A stretch of DNA of 64,000 nucleotides from Pseudovibrio sp. Ad37 (GCF_001623075.1 NZ_LMCF01000092.1:1-64000), one strand, 5' to 3'. Counted from the first letter of the stretch, positions 53,935-63,159 are shown. Numbers and translations: made by a program. The notes: a model not told the origin generated them from the letters alone.

Positions 53935-54692
53935 TGTACACCGACGAACACCTACGGTCTTATCTGGCAGGCTCTCTGGACCTTGAAACCGCGCAGCAAA
54001 TAGAAGTGGATCTGGAGAGCGATCCGATCCTGGAACAACGCCTGCTGGCACTTGAAGGCCTGCTCCCCGTCGTTCAGCAAGGCTTTGCAGAGATCCCTGA
54101 CGCTGATCACCTGAAACAGCTGGAAGACAAGATCTTCGCACAGCCAATCCCTGCAAACGATCATGCAGTCGCTCCAACCTTTGTCCGCACATGGGGCACC
54201 CGCGCAGCAACGCTTGTGATTGGCTTGGCCATCGGAACAGGCCTCATGCACTGGGCAGATGACACAACTGACTGGCGGCAGGAAGTCGCAAGCTATCAGG
54301 CGCTTTACGTCAAAGAGACAATCGCATCCCTGAACAGGTCCGAGGATGAACTGAAACAAGAGCTGGCTGAAGCCTCAACCGCTGTAGGCCAGCAGCTGAA
54401 CCTTTCAGACCTCAATGATCTGGAAGGCTTGAAACTACTGCGAACCCAGGTTCTGGGCCATGAAGGCGCACCACTCATCCAGATCGTCTTTGCAGACCCC
54501 AACGGTGCCCCGGTTGCATTCTGCATCCTCAAAGACACAGATGCCGCCGGAACCATCATGCAATCCACCAGCCTCAAAGGCATGGCCTCCGCTGACTGGA
54601 CCGGCAACGGCTATCGTTACCTCGTTATTGGAGGCCAAAACCAAAGCCGCATCGACACCGTCGCCGAGCAAATCCACTCCCGCGTTTTGTAG
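53931..54692 (+). CDS. Anti-sigma factor, membrane-anchored
   Basis: 253 residues. The N-terminal cytosolic region (YTDEHLRSYLAGSLDLETAQQIE) is the type seen in ECF anti-sigmas, though without a cysteine-rich zinc motif. One membrane segment occupies about residues 85-105 (ATLVIGLAIGTGLMHW). The C-terminal periplasmic part could sense a signal. It overlaps the sigma gene, so the pair is probably cotranslated and self-controlled. Confidence 0.82.
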   Translation: MMYTDEHLRSYLAGSLDLETAQQIEVDLESDPILEQRLLALEGLLPVVQQGFAEIPDADHLKQLEDKIFAQPIPANDHAVAPTFVRTWGTRAATLVIGLAIGTGLMHWADDTTDWRQEVASYQALYVKETIASLNRSEDELKQELAEASTAVGQQLNLSDLNDLEGLKLLRTQVLGHEGAPLIQIVFADPNGAPVAFCILKDTDAAGTIMQSTSLKGMASADWTGNGYRYLVIGGQNQSRIDTVAEQIHSRVL

Positions 54693-54800
54693 GCAAGGAG
54701 AGCATCACACAAATCTTTCTGTCAGTATCTGTCAGAGCAAGCGCCGCGGGGAGGATCAGTATGCTAGGTCTTTCGGATTGCTGACTGGGACTTTGCGTTG

Positions 54801-55259
54801 ATGAAAACATACGACGAGATTGAAACGGAGACTGAAGATAAGCTTGCAAGCCGTGTCTGGTTTCACCTGATGCGGGCCCACCGCTATCTTTACCCACGCT
54901 TTGAGCGCAGTTTGCGAACGCATGGCATTGATAACCCGGTCTGGTATGAAATTCTGCTGGAGGTTGAACGTGTGGGAGAGCAGGGGGCAAAGGCCTCTGA
55001 CTTGCAAGACCATCTGCATATGGCGCAGTTCAGCATGTCACGGCACATCGCCCGTATGGAAAATAAGGGGCTGATTGAGCGTCGTCCAGATAAAGAGGAC
55101 GGACGCGCGCAGCTGATTTTCCTGACACCTCAAGCGGCCCATGCCCACGAGGAAATCTGGCCGCATTATTTCAAAATCATCCAGCAGGAAGTCGGAGAAC
55201 GTCTCACCAAGAAAGAGGCGTTTGAGCTTTTCAAACTGCTGACCAAGCTCTACGAATAA
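54801..55259 (+). CDS. MarR family transcriptional regulator
   Basis: 152 residues. The winged helix domain has YEILLEVERVGEQGAKASDLQDHLHMAQFSMSRHI, quoted here as AKASDLQDHLHMAQFSMSRH, then the wing ENKGLIERRPDKEDGRAQL, which is a strong MarR signature (DKRDGR-like). The ATG follows a GGGA at a good distance. It lies between the anti-sigma gene and a convergent receptor gene, so its targets are not clear. Confidence 0.9.
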   Translation: MKTYDEIETETEDKLASRVWFHLMRAHRYLYPRFERSLRTHGIDNPVWYEILLEVERVGEQGAKASDLQDHLHMAQFSMSRHIARMENKGLIERRPDKEDGRAQLIFLTPQAAHAHEEIWPHYFKIIQQEVGERLTKKEAFELFKLLTKLYE

Positions 55260-55291
55260 AAAGGGCCGCTAAACAGCGACCCCAATATCTC

Positions 55292-57232
55292 TTAAAACCT
55301 GTAGTTCGCCGTCAGACTGAAGGACCGCCCCGGTTCCTTCAGAGTGTTTACTGACTGGTAGTCACCACCATACGTTCCGCGATCTGAATAATCCTCATCA
55401 AAGATGTTGTTTGCCTCAAGTCGAAGCTTCAAACCATCAACCTGCTCTGGTTCGTATTCCGCAAACAATCCGACAACTGCATAGCCATCCAGTGTTCGAT
55501 TGGAGTCACCAGATCTTGTGTCATAATCGAATGCCCCTTGCACATCTCCACCGATTGTCAGATCGTAGTCTTCCAGTTCATGAGAAACGTTGAAAGCAAT
55601 GACTTGTCCCAGTGGGGCAACAAAGTCCTGAGCAACATAGGAGTCAGCTGCATTGCCATCGACTTCGACACGCGTGTTGGAATAAGTGATTTTTGCCGAA
55701 CCTGAGGCCCACTTATAGCCCGCAGCCAAGTTGAAGCCTTCGGTAAGAACATCGACATTAGCGTCGCGCGAGCGCGCATCGCTAATGTCAGTTCTGAAGA
55801 CTTCACCTGAGAGCAAAAAGCCGGAACGTTCAAACTCAAGCCCAGCAGTCACATTGTGAGAACGTGATGGCTTGATATCAGAGTAATCCCATGAGGAACT
55901 GAAGGTATAATTGTCTTCAAGTGCGATCCCACCAAAAACAGTAGCATATCCTGCTTTAAGCTTCAGTCCCTCCAAGACCTCATAGGATGCCGAGCTGTTG
56001 CCACTCAGACCAGTGACAGAAGTATCGAAATCTCCAAGACCTTCAAAACGCTGATGGTCAAGACGTAAGCCCGCTGACAGTTTCAATGCTGACGATGGTG
56101 TCCAACGTACCTGTCCAAAACCGCCAAAGTTATGAGCAACCTCTTCCAAATCAGAGGATGGGTCATCGTAGTTTGCGGTCTTCCTGTAAAAATCAAATCC
56201 GGTTGTGAAGCCAATATCCTCAGTTAACCGGAAAGTGTTTGCAACTTTGCCGTTCAAGGTATTGGAAGTCCCGTTGCTTCCATGTGGCACAGGCACATCA
56301 ATGTTACTCTCACTGAAGCCAAGCACGATCTCAGGGTCATAAAGGTCTGTTGGTTCCAGATGCTCATAACGGAATGAGAAGCTCTTACGCATCGTATCAT
56401 AAATGCGGGTCGGTGAAGTGCCTTTGAAAGCACCAAAGTTAGCACGATAAGGACGCTCTTCCTTATCCTTCAGCATCATACCGGAAATCTCAAACCGGTG
56501 TCCGCTCTCTGAGGAGTAGCCGGCTTTGAGTAAGCCGGTCTGCAAGTTTGCTCCGGTTCCCGGGATTTCCCAGTCGCCGCCAGAGGTGTAATCCTGCCCC
56601 TTGGCGTTTTTAGCGAAGGCCAGAATATCAAAGCCGTTGTGCTCCGCAAAGCCAGTCAGAGCTTGGGAGAACGTGTTGCCGTTTGTATCAAAGCTCAGCG
56701 TGGCTTTGCCGCCCATGGTCTCACCATCTTCCAGCAGGTCCAGTGCGTCAATCAGCTGAAAGGCGATCGAACCGCCCAGAGCATTTGGCCCAGAATCAGC
56801 TGCAGCAACACCCGCATCCACACGCACCGCACGTAACAGTGCTGGATCAATGGCATTAGCTGTCACATGGTGGAACGCACGGTTGTTTTGCATCGCACCT
56901 TCAATGGTCATGTTCAGGTTGAGAGCATCTACACCATTGACGAAGATTTTCTGGGCAATCGGGATACCGCCCCCAACCGTTACTGAGGCATTCTCAGCAA
57001 ACACATCACGAAGATCGCCCATCTCTGCGGCTTCAATCGCTTGAGTTGAAACGTAGATTGAGGTGTTTCTGTCAGCAGCCACTGCAAAGCGGTCATTGTT
57101 GAAACTGTAGACAACAACAGGGTCCAGCTCCTCGCTGGCATCCACACTATCCTGCGCTGCAGCCCCGGTAGAAAAATAAGCACCGTTTAAAACACAAACG
57201 GAAACAAGCAAACGCCACCGAAGTTTCTTCAT
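55292..57232 (-). CDS. TonB-dependent outer membrane receptor (haem/siderophore type)
   Basis: 646 residues from the ATG at 57232, with GGTGGGGA 5 bases upstream. A Sec signal ends near TGAAAQ and is followed by a TonB-box-like DPVVVYSF. The plug domain (residues ~50-160) and a 22-strand barrel end in a C-terminal aromatic residue (LTANYRF). Which ligand it binds is not obvious; neighbours point to iron. A TGA-N9-TCA iron box lies 50 bases upstream, and a 10-bp-arm palindrome near 57340 is repeated near another iron gene. Confidence 0.85.
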   Translation of the reverse strand: MKKLRWRLLVSVCVLNGAYFSTGAAAQDSVDASEELDPVVVYSFNNDRFAVAADRNTSIYVSTQAIEAAEMGDLRDVFAENASVTVGGGIPIAQKIFVNGVDALNLNMTIEGAMQNNRAFHHVTANAIDPALLRAVRVDAGVAAADSGPNALGGSIAFQLIDALDLLEDGETMGGKATLSFDTNGNTFSQALTGFAEHNGFDILAFAKNAKGQDYTSGGDWEIPGTGANLQTGLLKAGYSSESGHRFEISGMMLKDKEERPYRANFGAFKGTSPTRIYDTMRKSFSFRYEHLEPTDLYDPEIVLGFSESNIDVPVPHGSNGTSNTLNGKVANTFRLTEDIGFTTGFDFYRKTANYDDPSSDLEEVAHNFGGFGQVRWTPSSALKLSAGLRLDHQRFEGLGDFDTSVTGLSGNSSASYEVLEGLKLKAGYATVFGGIALEDNYTFSSSWDYSDIKPSRSHNVTAGLEFERSGFLLSGEVFRTDISDARSRDANVDVLTEGFNLAAGYKWASGSAKITYSNTRVEVDGNAADSYVAQDFVAPLGQVIAFNVSHELEDYDLTIGGDVQGAFDYDTRSGDSNRTLDGYAVVGLFAEYEPEQVDGLKLRLEANNIFDEDYSDRGTYGGDYQSVNTLKEPGRSFSLTANYRF

Positions 57233-57281
57233 TAGGATCCCCACCCGCATATTGGCCGTATTACCTACGGCGAATCAAATA

Positions 57282-57296
57282 TGAGATAATTACTCA
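57282..57296. promoter_or_regulatory. IRO/RirA-type iron box upstream of the receptor
   Basis: TGAGATAATTACTCA fits the TGA-N9-TCA pattern of the alphaproteobacterial RirA/Iron-responsive operator. It lies 50 bases before the receptor start. RirA or a related Rrf2 protein would repress the receptor under iron-rich conditions. The regulator itself is not in the window. Confidence 0.55.
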
Positions 57297-57328
57297 TGTT
57301 TATGCGCGAGGGTATATTGGAGCGCAAT

Positions 57329-57350
57329 TATAGATGCAAATGCATCTATA
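57329..57350. promoter_or_regulatory. Perfect 10-2-10 palindrome upstream of the receptor
   Basis: TATAGATGCA and TGCATCTATA flank AA, 97 bases upstream of the receptor start. The same core, TAGATGCA-NN-TGCAT, with matching flanks, occurs at 63021-63035 upstream of the siderophore-binding protein gene. This suggests one regulator for both. Confidence 0.6.
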
Positions 57351-57494
57351 TCTATAAACCTGTGCGATTTGATCGCTGAATTGAAATCACCATAAAATGC
57401 AATGTGTTATGTGATTTTCATCAAAATTTAATCTGTGTGTATCTGCCGAATTTGATAGGGGTGTTCAAACATCACCGCGCACAAAGCAAAAAAA

Positions 57495-57520
57495 GCCCCC
57501 GCTAAAAGTATAGCGAGGGC
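57495..57520 (-). terminator. Ferritin terminator
   Basis: GCCCCCGCTA at 57495-57504 pairs with TAGCGAGGGC at 57511-57520 (9 of 10) and is followed on the minus strand by a seven-T run. It lies just past the ferritin stop. Confidence 0.88.
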
Positions 57521-57538
57521 CTTACAATAAAAAGAGAT

Positions 57539-58033
57539 TTAAGCCTGGCGCTGGCCCATCTGATCATCAAGTGTGAGCAGGTGCCAACGGTCATCACCAG
57601 CAGCTTTCACTTGGTCCAGAACACGGCGGAACAGATCTTCTTCTTCAATCTGCTCTTCAAGGAACCAGTGCAGCATATTCTGTGTGCCGTATTCCTTTTC
57701 ATCATGAGCAAGATCAAACAGAGCATGGATTTGCGACGTGACCTTCACTTCCATCTTCATGGCCAACTCAATAGCAGCCTGAGCTGAATCAAATTCAACA
57801 GTAGGAGCGGGTATGCCTTCCAGTGTAACGCGAGAGTCGCGCTTTACGATGAAATCGTAAATCCGCATTGCGTGGTCAGTCTCTTCTTTTGAATGAAGAC
57901 GGAACCACTTTGCAAAACCTGGCAACTCAATAGAATCAAAGTAGGCAGCCACAGCGAGATAAACGTAAGAGGCACTCAGCTCAGCATTAATTTGCTGGTT
58001 AAGAGCTTCTGCGACTTTTGTGTTGAGCTTCAT
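57539..58033 (-). CDS. ftnA: Ferritin (non-haem, bacterial FtnA type)
   Basis: 164 residues. The four-helix bundle has the ferroxidase residues: an early glutamate in NAELSASYVYL, E-x-x-H in KEETDHAMRIYDF, and the later EKEYGTQNMLHWFLEEQ with QIEEE. The ATG at 58033 follows GGAGA by 5 bases. It stores iron as ferrihydrite in a 24-mer shell. Its place between iron uptake genes, divergently adjacent to a receptor and a PchR-like regulator, is consistent with iron homeostasis. Confidence 0.93.
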   Translation of the reverse strand: MKLNTKVAEALNQQINAELSASYVYLAVAAYFDSIELPGFAKWFRLHSKEETDHAMRIYDFIVKRDSRVTLEGIPAPTVEFDSAQAAIELAMKMEVKVTSQIHALFDLAHDEKEYGTQNMLHWFLEEQIEEEDLFRRVLDQVKAAGDDRWHLLTLDDQMGQRQA

Positions 58034-58093
58034 CGGATTCTCCAATCAGTAATTTTGTGGAGACAGATTTGAAGAGCTACAAACTATTCGCTT

Positions 58094-58107
58094 TGACTAA
58101 AGTCAAT
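58094..58107. promoter_or_regulatory. Palindrome upstream of ferritin
   Basis: TTGACT-AA-AGTCAA, a 6-2-6 inverted repeat, lies 61 bases upstream of the ferritin start. No match to Fur, RirA or Irr consensus is clear; nearby GAATTATC on its downstream side only partly resembles an Irr box. Confidence 0.4.
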
Positions 58108-58178
58108 TTGAGAAGAATTATCTTAGCAATTGCAAGTGATTAGCAGTTTCAGAAATGGCTATTTTGCGAGCTCATGTC

Positions 58179-59129
58179 CTATGTTCGCCAGGTCTTCGGC
58201 GCTGAGCCATAGACCCGTTTAAAGGCATTGCTAAAGCTGGACGGGCTGTTATATCCCGCCATATAGGCAGCTTCAGAAACAGTAATGCCGCCTTTATTGA
58301 TGGCTTGCCGGGCCTTCTCCAAACGCTGTTTGCGAATGAAATCAGAAACTGTCAGATTGTACTTATCTTTGAAGTGGCGCTGAATGCTGCGTTTGCTGAG
58401 GCCCGTTTCTTTGGAGATCCGCTCGATGGAAAGGTCTTCCTCCAGATGCTCCAGCAGAAATTCCCGCACCTTCAATCCTTTGATCCGTAATTGACTGTCC
58501 GCTTCCCGCTTCTCGGCCTGTACTGCCCCTTGCAAATGCGCGCAGCTCTGAGACATCAGGCTTAACGCCTCGGCTTGCCGTTGTAGGCCGCTAATTTCAT
58601 CAGCCCCATCATTGGTCATAGCCAAAATTCGCGCAGCACGGTCTACCATGCGCTCATCTGGCTGCCAGATGAAGTAATTCAGATGGCCATTCATAAAGCT
58701 CCGCACTTCCTCAGAAAGAGCAGAGGCCTGAAACCCAATTGCACCGTACCAGTCCGGTTGAGCGGCGATGCCGACCTTGCGCAGGGAGTGCCCGGCTTGA
58801 CTCGGCTTCAAGCGCAGATTGGCAGGTTTTCGCAGGTTGAACAGCAGCGCCTGAGGTTTGGGTGCTTCGTGATCCCCAGCATCCAGATCAAAATAAACAT
58901 CATCAATGTAAAACTGCTGCTGACCTTCCAGATAAATGAAAATCTGGAAAATAGGTGAGAGCTCCACCAGACCGTCATGTTCATGGTGGCCCATAGTCTC
59001 GTCCAGGACTTTGACTCGGATCTGCTGCTCAATCTGCACGGAAAGTGCCCCCTGACTTTTCAGTGGCGCGAATGAATATGTTTTTGGCGCACACGCCAAT
59101 GCATTTCCAATCGACGAACACCCCTTCAT
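58179..59129 (-). CDS. AraC/PchR-like transcriptional regulator
   Basis: 316 residues. The C-terminal two helix-turn-helix domain has LSIERISKETGLSKRSIQRHFKDKYN and ITVSEAAYMAGYNSPSSFSNAFKRVYGSAPKTWR, quoted here only as ISKETGLSKRSIQRHFK and AAYMAGYNSPSSFSNAFK. The N-terminal ~200 residues resemble PchR, which senses a ferric-siderophore. It diverges from a catecholate receptor gene, as such activators often do. A palindrome lies between the two. Confidence 0.85.
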   Translation of the reverse strand: MKGCSSIGNALACAPKTYSFAPLKSQGALSVQIEQQIRVKVLDETMGHHEHDGLVELSPIFQIFIYLEGQQQFYIDDVYFDLDAGDHEAPKPQALLFNLRKPANLRLKPSQAGHSLRKVGIAAQPDWYGAIGFQASALSEEVRSFMNGHLNYFIWQPDERMVDRAARILAMTNDGADEISGLQRQAEALSLMSQSCAHLQGAVQAEKREADSQLRIKGLKVREFLLEHLEEDLSIERISKETGLSKRSIQRHFKDKYNLTVSDFIRKQRLEKARQAINKGGITVSEAAYMAGYNSPSSFSNAFKRVYGSAPKTWRT

Positions 59130-59153
59130 AAATATATTATGAGTTTTGAAGTC

Positions 59154-59166
59154 AAGTTTAAAACTT
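59154..59166. promoter_or_regulatory. AAGTTT-A-AAACTT palindrome between AraC and receptor genes
   Basis: A 6-1-6 inverted repeat lies in the 172-base divergent gap, flanked by two GAAGT direct repeats. It is a candidate AraC-type operator and overlaps the AraC gene leader by about 25 bases. Confidence 0.45.
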
Positions 59167-59301
59167 CGTATAAATGAAGTAAGTCCAGCGCGACCTTCCA
59201 GCTCACGAACATCTCGGTAAAGAGGTGCCCAAAGTGCTCGCTACATATGCGAGCGCTCATGGCGCTGTGCTGTCGCACGGATACGATTGGAGAATGTTTC
59301 G

Positions 59302-61338
59302 ATGTCTAGCCGCGACGTTGATAGAGCACTTAAGAACGCCCGTTTTACGCAAAAAACGCAAATGAACGCACTAAACCTCTTATTGGTTTCAACCGCGCTG
59401 ACTTGCGCTTCAATGGCGTCCGCACAGGAGAATAAACTGCTGGATGAAGTGGTCGTCACAGCCTCAGCTTCTGAAGTGACCTACAAGAACGCGCCTGCAA
59501 GTATCTCCGTTATCACCGCAGAAGACTTGGAAAATCAGGGCGCTCGAGACGTTCGTTCCCTTCTGGAAAGTGTTGAGGGCCTCACTTTCAACAGAGCTGG
59601 CAATCTCAACAAAGTGCAGATCCGCGGTCTGAACGAGAATTACACGTTGTTCCTGATCGATGGAAAACGCGTCACCTCTGCTCCAAACGCGTTCCGCGGA
59701 AACGACTACGATTCCGGCTGGGTTCCTCTTGAAGCCGTCGAACGTATTGAAATCGTTCGCGGTCCCATGTCCTCGCTCTACGGCTCCGATGCAATTGGCG
59801 GTGTTGTCAACATCATCACCAAGAAGGAAACTGAGGAATGGCACGGCTCACTTACCAACGAATATACCCTTCAGGAGAATCGCAAATCCGGTGATTATGG
59901 CCGTGCGGGCTTCAACCTTTCAGGTCCAATCCTCAAAGACAAACTCTTCATGAGAACTTACGGCAGCTGGGATTTCCGCCGCAAAGATTCAAGCAGCTTG
60001 AACCCTGACAGCTCAAGCGGACGAGCCAATGCAGGGTTCGCCAAAAGCGATAACAAACACCTTGATACGACGGTCACCTGGGACGTAAACGAAGAAAATT
60101 CCGTTGATTTCAACGCAGGTTACAGCAAACGCACGCACGATAAGACCACGTTGGACAGGTATTCAGCGGGTATAACTCATCATGGGTCCTACGAATTTGG
60201 TGAGACAGAACTGCGTGTCTTTGGCGACCGGATCGACAATTCCTACGGCCACGGAAACGCCGCTGGTGTCGATATGCCGAACACAGCCTATAACTTCAAT
60301 GGAGACGGCAAAGTCAGCTTTGATGCAGACCTCTTGGTCCCGAACTTCATCACCGTCGGCGCGACTTACCAACATCAATCCCTCGAAGACAAGTATGTCC
60401 TTGTAGGCGAGGGTGGATCAGACAACTCCCTCTGGCAAGCCGCTGCTTCCGTTGAAGACCGCCTTGAAATCACAGAGAATTTTGAGGTGACACTCGGAGG
60501 CCGTCTGGACAAACACGAAAAATTCGGCTGGAACGCCAGCCCCCGCGTTTACGGCGTTTATCACCTCACGCAAGCCCTGACATTCAAAGGCGGCTGGTCC
60601 TCATCCTTCAAAGCACCAACCCTGCTGCAAATGTCCCCAAACTGGAACCAAGTCTCTTGCGGTGGCAGTTGTTTTCTTGGAGGGGCAGAAGATTTAAATC
60701 CGGAAGTTGGCAGCAGCTTTGAGGCTGGTTTTAAATATAACGAAGCAAAATGGAGCGCTGGCATAACCGGTTTCCATAATACGATCAAAGACATGATCCA
60801 GTTTCCACCTGCCAGAACAGCTGATGTCGCTGTTGCTCAGATTTATTCCAACTATGTTGGCCTTACCGCAGATGGCAAACCGATCTTCAAGTTTGAGAAC
60901 ATTGAAGAAGCCCGAACAATGGGGATCGAGGCCAACCTGACACTGCATCCAACAGATGAGCTAACAGTCTCTGCCAACTACACCTATCTGGACGCGAAAA
61001 ACACAAGTGCGAATGATGCTCCACTTGCATTCCAGCCAGAGCATACTGCAAACGTCAAACTGGATTACAGTTTCAACGAAAAGCTCAGTTTTGCGTTATC
61101 TGCCAATTACGTAGGCGAGCAATACACATCGGTTCCCGCCAACGGAGACATGGCATTCGCACGCAAAGTAGACGGTTACATCACAGCAGATTTCACAGGT
61201 CGCTACGACATAACCGAGAACTTCACACTCCGCGCTGGCGTGCTGAACATTGCAGACAATCAAATCCTAAAAACAGACTGGGATGAATTCAATGTCGATG
61301 GTCGCCGCTATTTCATCTCAGGCACCACTCGTTTCTGA
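59302..61338 (+). CDS. TonB-dependent catecholate-type siderophore receptor
   Basis: 678 residues. The ATG at 59302 has GGAGA 8 bases upstream. A Sec signal ends near MASAQ. The TonB box/plug start DEVVVTAS is followed by plug motifs (VRSLLESVEGL, VQIRGLNENYTLFLIDGKR, RIEIVRGPMSSLYGSDAIGGVVNIITKK in part) and a barrel ending in ...ISGTTRF. This is the FepA/IrgA/ViuA-like branch. It is followed closely by a Fes-like esterase, supporting a catecholate ligand. Confidence 0.9.
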   Translation: MSSRDVDRALKNARFTQKTQMNALNLLLVSTALTCASMASAQENKLLDEVVVTASASEVTYKNAPASISVITAEDLENQGARDVRSLLESVEGLTFNRAGNLNKVQIRGLNENYTLFLIDGKRVTSAPNAFRGNDYDSGWVPLEAVERIEIVRGPMSSLYGSDAIGGVVNIITKKETEEWHGSLTNEYTLQENRKSGDYGRAGFNLSGPILKDKLFMRTYGSWDFRRKDSSSLNPDSSSGRANAGFAKSDNKHLDTTVTWDVNEENSVDFNAGYSKRTHDKTTLDRYSAGITHHGSYEFGETELRVFGDRIDNSYGHGNAAGVDMPNTAYNFNGDGKVSFDADLLVPNFITVGATYQHQSLEDKYVLVGEGGSDNSLWQAAASVEDRLEITENFEVTLGGRLDKHEKFGWNASPRVYGVYHLTQALTFKGGWSSSFKAPTLLQMSPNWNQVSCGGSCFLGGAEDLNPEVGSSFEAGFKYNEAKWSAGITGFHNTIKDMIQFPPARTADVAVAQIYSNYVGLTADGKPIFKFENIEEARTMGIEANLTLHPTDELTVSANYTYLDAKNTSANDAPLAFQPEHTANVKLDYSFNEKLSFALSANYVGEQYTSVPANGDMAFARKVDGYITADFTGRYDITENFTLRAGVLNIADNQILKTDWDEFNVDGRRYFISGTTRF

Positions 61339-61404
61339 TCTCCAATGATGAAAGAGCAGGGAGGTGGGCCCACGCCCGCCTTCAATACGTATAGGTGTAT
61401 CACT

Positions 61405-63003
61405 ATGTTTTCACTCAGGAAAACTCTAATTGGGTTGATTGTTTTTATGATGTCTCAAAGTGTATCGTCAGGGTTCACACTCGAACTTTCAAAAGCGGAC
61501 ACCCCGGCTGACGTACGTTTTCTTCAACAAGATCACGAGGAGGCCTTTGAGCTGCAAGCGAAACCAGGGGACTACGTCCAACTTGGTTGGCAAGTGGAAT
61601 CGGGCCGCTTCAATCTGGACACTATCGACCGTTTGACGGGTGCTCATATCCGCAGATTTGTCTCTGCCAACACCGGACGTGCACCATTCCTGTTGGTCGC
61701 TGGTGATGCTCCAATAAGCCTCAAGGTATCCGCGATTGAAACTGGAAACTTCACACTCTCGGTCATCAACCAAGTTAGTATTGAACATCAAGAATCCCAA
61801 CAAACTAAATACCTTAGCCCGCGTCTTTCTCGCCTTGCAGATCAACTAGGAGCAGGCAGTTCAACCGATACCTTCTGGACAGAGGTCGAGCAGAAAGGCA
61901 CACCGTTGATCGAAGACAACGGGAATGGTGAAAGCATCCTGACATTCCTTGCAAGAGGTGCCAAAACCGGCGTCCGCCTTCTTGGTGCCCCAACAAGTAA
62001 TCATGATGAACTTGAGCGACTTACAGGCAGTGATGTCTGGTTCAAGTCATTCATCGTTCCAAACACCACTCGTCTTTCCTATCAACTGGCTTTTGATGTG
62101 CCCGTGATTTCAGGCACATGGGTGGAGCGCCGCAGAGCAATTCTGGCAACTCTGGCAGCAGATCCGCTCAACAAACATCCTTGGCCTGCTGATGCAATCG
62201 ATCCCTACAATCAGCACTCAACAGTTCTGCTACCAGAAGCAGCATCTCCCCGCTTCCTTGGTGATCAGGTAGTCGTAAAAAACCAGATCAAGCAGTATGA
62301 AATTGAGAGTAAAGCCCTTGGGAACAAACGCGATATCTGGCTATACCGTTCCGAAGGCTATGAAGCATCTAAAGCAACTGCTCCGCTGCTCATCATGTTT
62401 GATTCAGAACACTATAATGGCCGTGTCTCAGTTCCAGATATTTTGGATAACATGGTCGCAGACAGCGTAATTCCGCCAATAGCTGCCATTTTCATATCTC
62501 ACATAGATTCTAAAACACGAACCGTTGAACTCCCCAACAACGCTCAGTTCGCTGCCTTTATCTCCAAAACACTACTGCCATTTGCGCAGGCAGAACTTGG
62601 CACATCCATAGCGCCAGAAAGAACCATCTTGGCAGGTTCCAGTTTTGGTGGACTTGCATCAAGCACCATCGCTCTGCGCTACCCGCAGCACTTTGGAAAC
62701 GTACTTTCTATGTCTGGATCCTATTGGTACTCAGAGGACAATAACGAGAATTACGTCGCAAGCCTTGTTGCAAATGCCCCTCGCCAAGATGTCCGTTTTT
62801 TCCTCAGTGCGGGTCTCTTTGAGAAAAGTGCAGCCGGTCGAGGAGTTGGAATACTTTATTCCAACCAACATCTTAGAGATGTTCTGCTTGCTAAAGATTA
62901 TCAGGTAAAGCTGGAAACCTACGCTGCGGGCCATGACTTATTCTCGTGGCAAACCATCCTCAGTGATGGTCTTATTCACCTGATTGGGAAGGGCGTTCCA
63001 TGA
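61405..63003 (+). CDS. Fes-like siderophore esterase with Sec signal (periplasmic)
   Basis: 532 residues. An N-terminal Sec signal (MFSLRKTLIGLIVFMMSQSV) is followed by a Fes-type N-terminal domain with SYQLAFDVP-type strands, and an alpha/beta hydrolase with the nucleophile Ser413 in AGSSFGGLAS and His510 in AAGHDLFSW, as well as the Fes IWLYRSEGY and LLIMFDSEHY segments. Fes of E. coli is cytosolic; a signal peptide is found in IroE, PfeE and Cee. It probably trims ferric-enterobactin-like siderophores in the periplasm. An in-frame ATG 20 codons upstream (61345) lacks a ribosome site and would hide the signal. Confidence 0.85.
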   Translation: MFSLRKTLIGLIVFMMSQSVSSGFTLELSKADTPADVRFLQQDHEEAFELQAKPGDYVQLGWQVESGRFNLDTIDRLTGAHIRRFVSANTGRAPFLLVAGDAPISLKVSAIETGNFTLSVINQVSIEHQESQQTKYLSPRLSRLADQLGAGSSTDTFWTEVEQKGTPLIEDNGNGESILTFLARGAKTGVRLLGAPTSNHDELERLTGSDVWFKSFIVPNTTRLSYQLAFDVPVISGTWVERRRAILATLAADPLNKHPWPADAIDPYNQHSTVLLPEAASPRFLGDQVVVKNQIKQYEIESKALGNKRDIWLYRSEGYEASKATAPLLIMFDSEHYNGRVSVPDILDNMVADSVIPPIAAIFISHIDSKTRTVELPNNAQFAAFISKTLLPFAQAELGTSIAPERTILAGSSFGGLASSTIALRYPQHFGNVLSMSGSYWYSEDNNENYVASLVANAPRQDVRFFLSAGLFEKSAAGRGVGILYSNQHLRDVLLAKDYQVKLETYAAGHDLFSWQTILSDGLIHLIGKGVP

Positions 63004-63018
63004 TGCATCCGGAACCCG

Positions 63019-63040
63019 TTTAGATGCAACTGCATAAATA
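63019..63040. promoter_or_regulatory. Palindromic element shared with the receptor promoter
   Basis: TAGATGCA-AC-TGCATAAATA with 5' TT flank is nearly identical to the palindrome at 57329-57350, and the following ATATCT matches as well. It lies 120 bases before the binding-protein ATG and 16 bases after the esterase stop. Confidence 0.55.
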
Positions 63041-63159
63041 TCTGAGTGTAAACCTCAGGTATTGTTGGACTTCCTCTTTTTTTGATTTTAGATAGAAACA
63101 AAGCTCAACAGCCAGGCTCTTACGCCAAGCCATGAGACATCTATCCAACGGAGTTAGAA

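Larger units (their letters stand above)
57233..57538. other. Regulatory region between receptor and ferritin
   Basis: This 306-base gap holds an IRO-type box, a long palindrome and the ferritin terminator (separate entries). The remainder is AT-rich with no reading frame. Confidence 0.6.

Noticed and set aside
55260-55290. Possible terminator after the MarR gene
   Set aside because: The GGGCCGCT/AGCGACCC stem contains a mismatch and is not followed by a T-run, so I did not list it.
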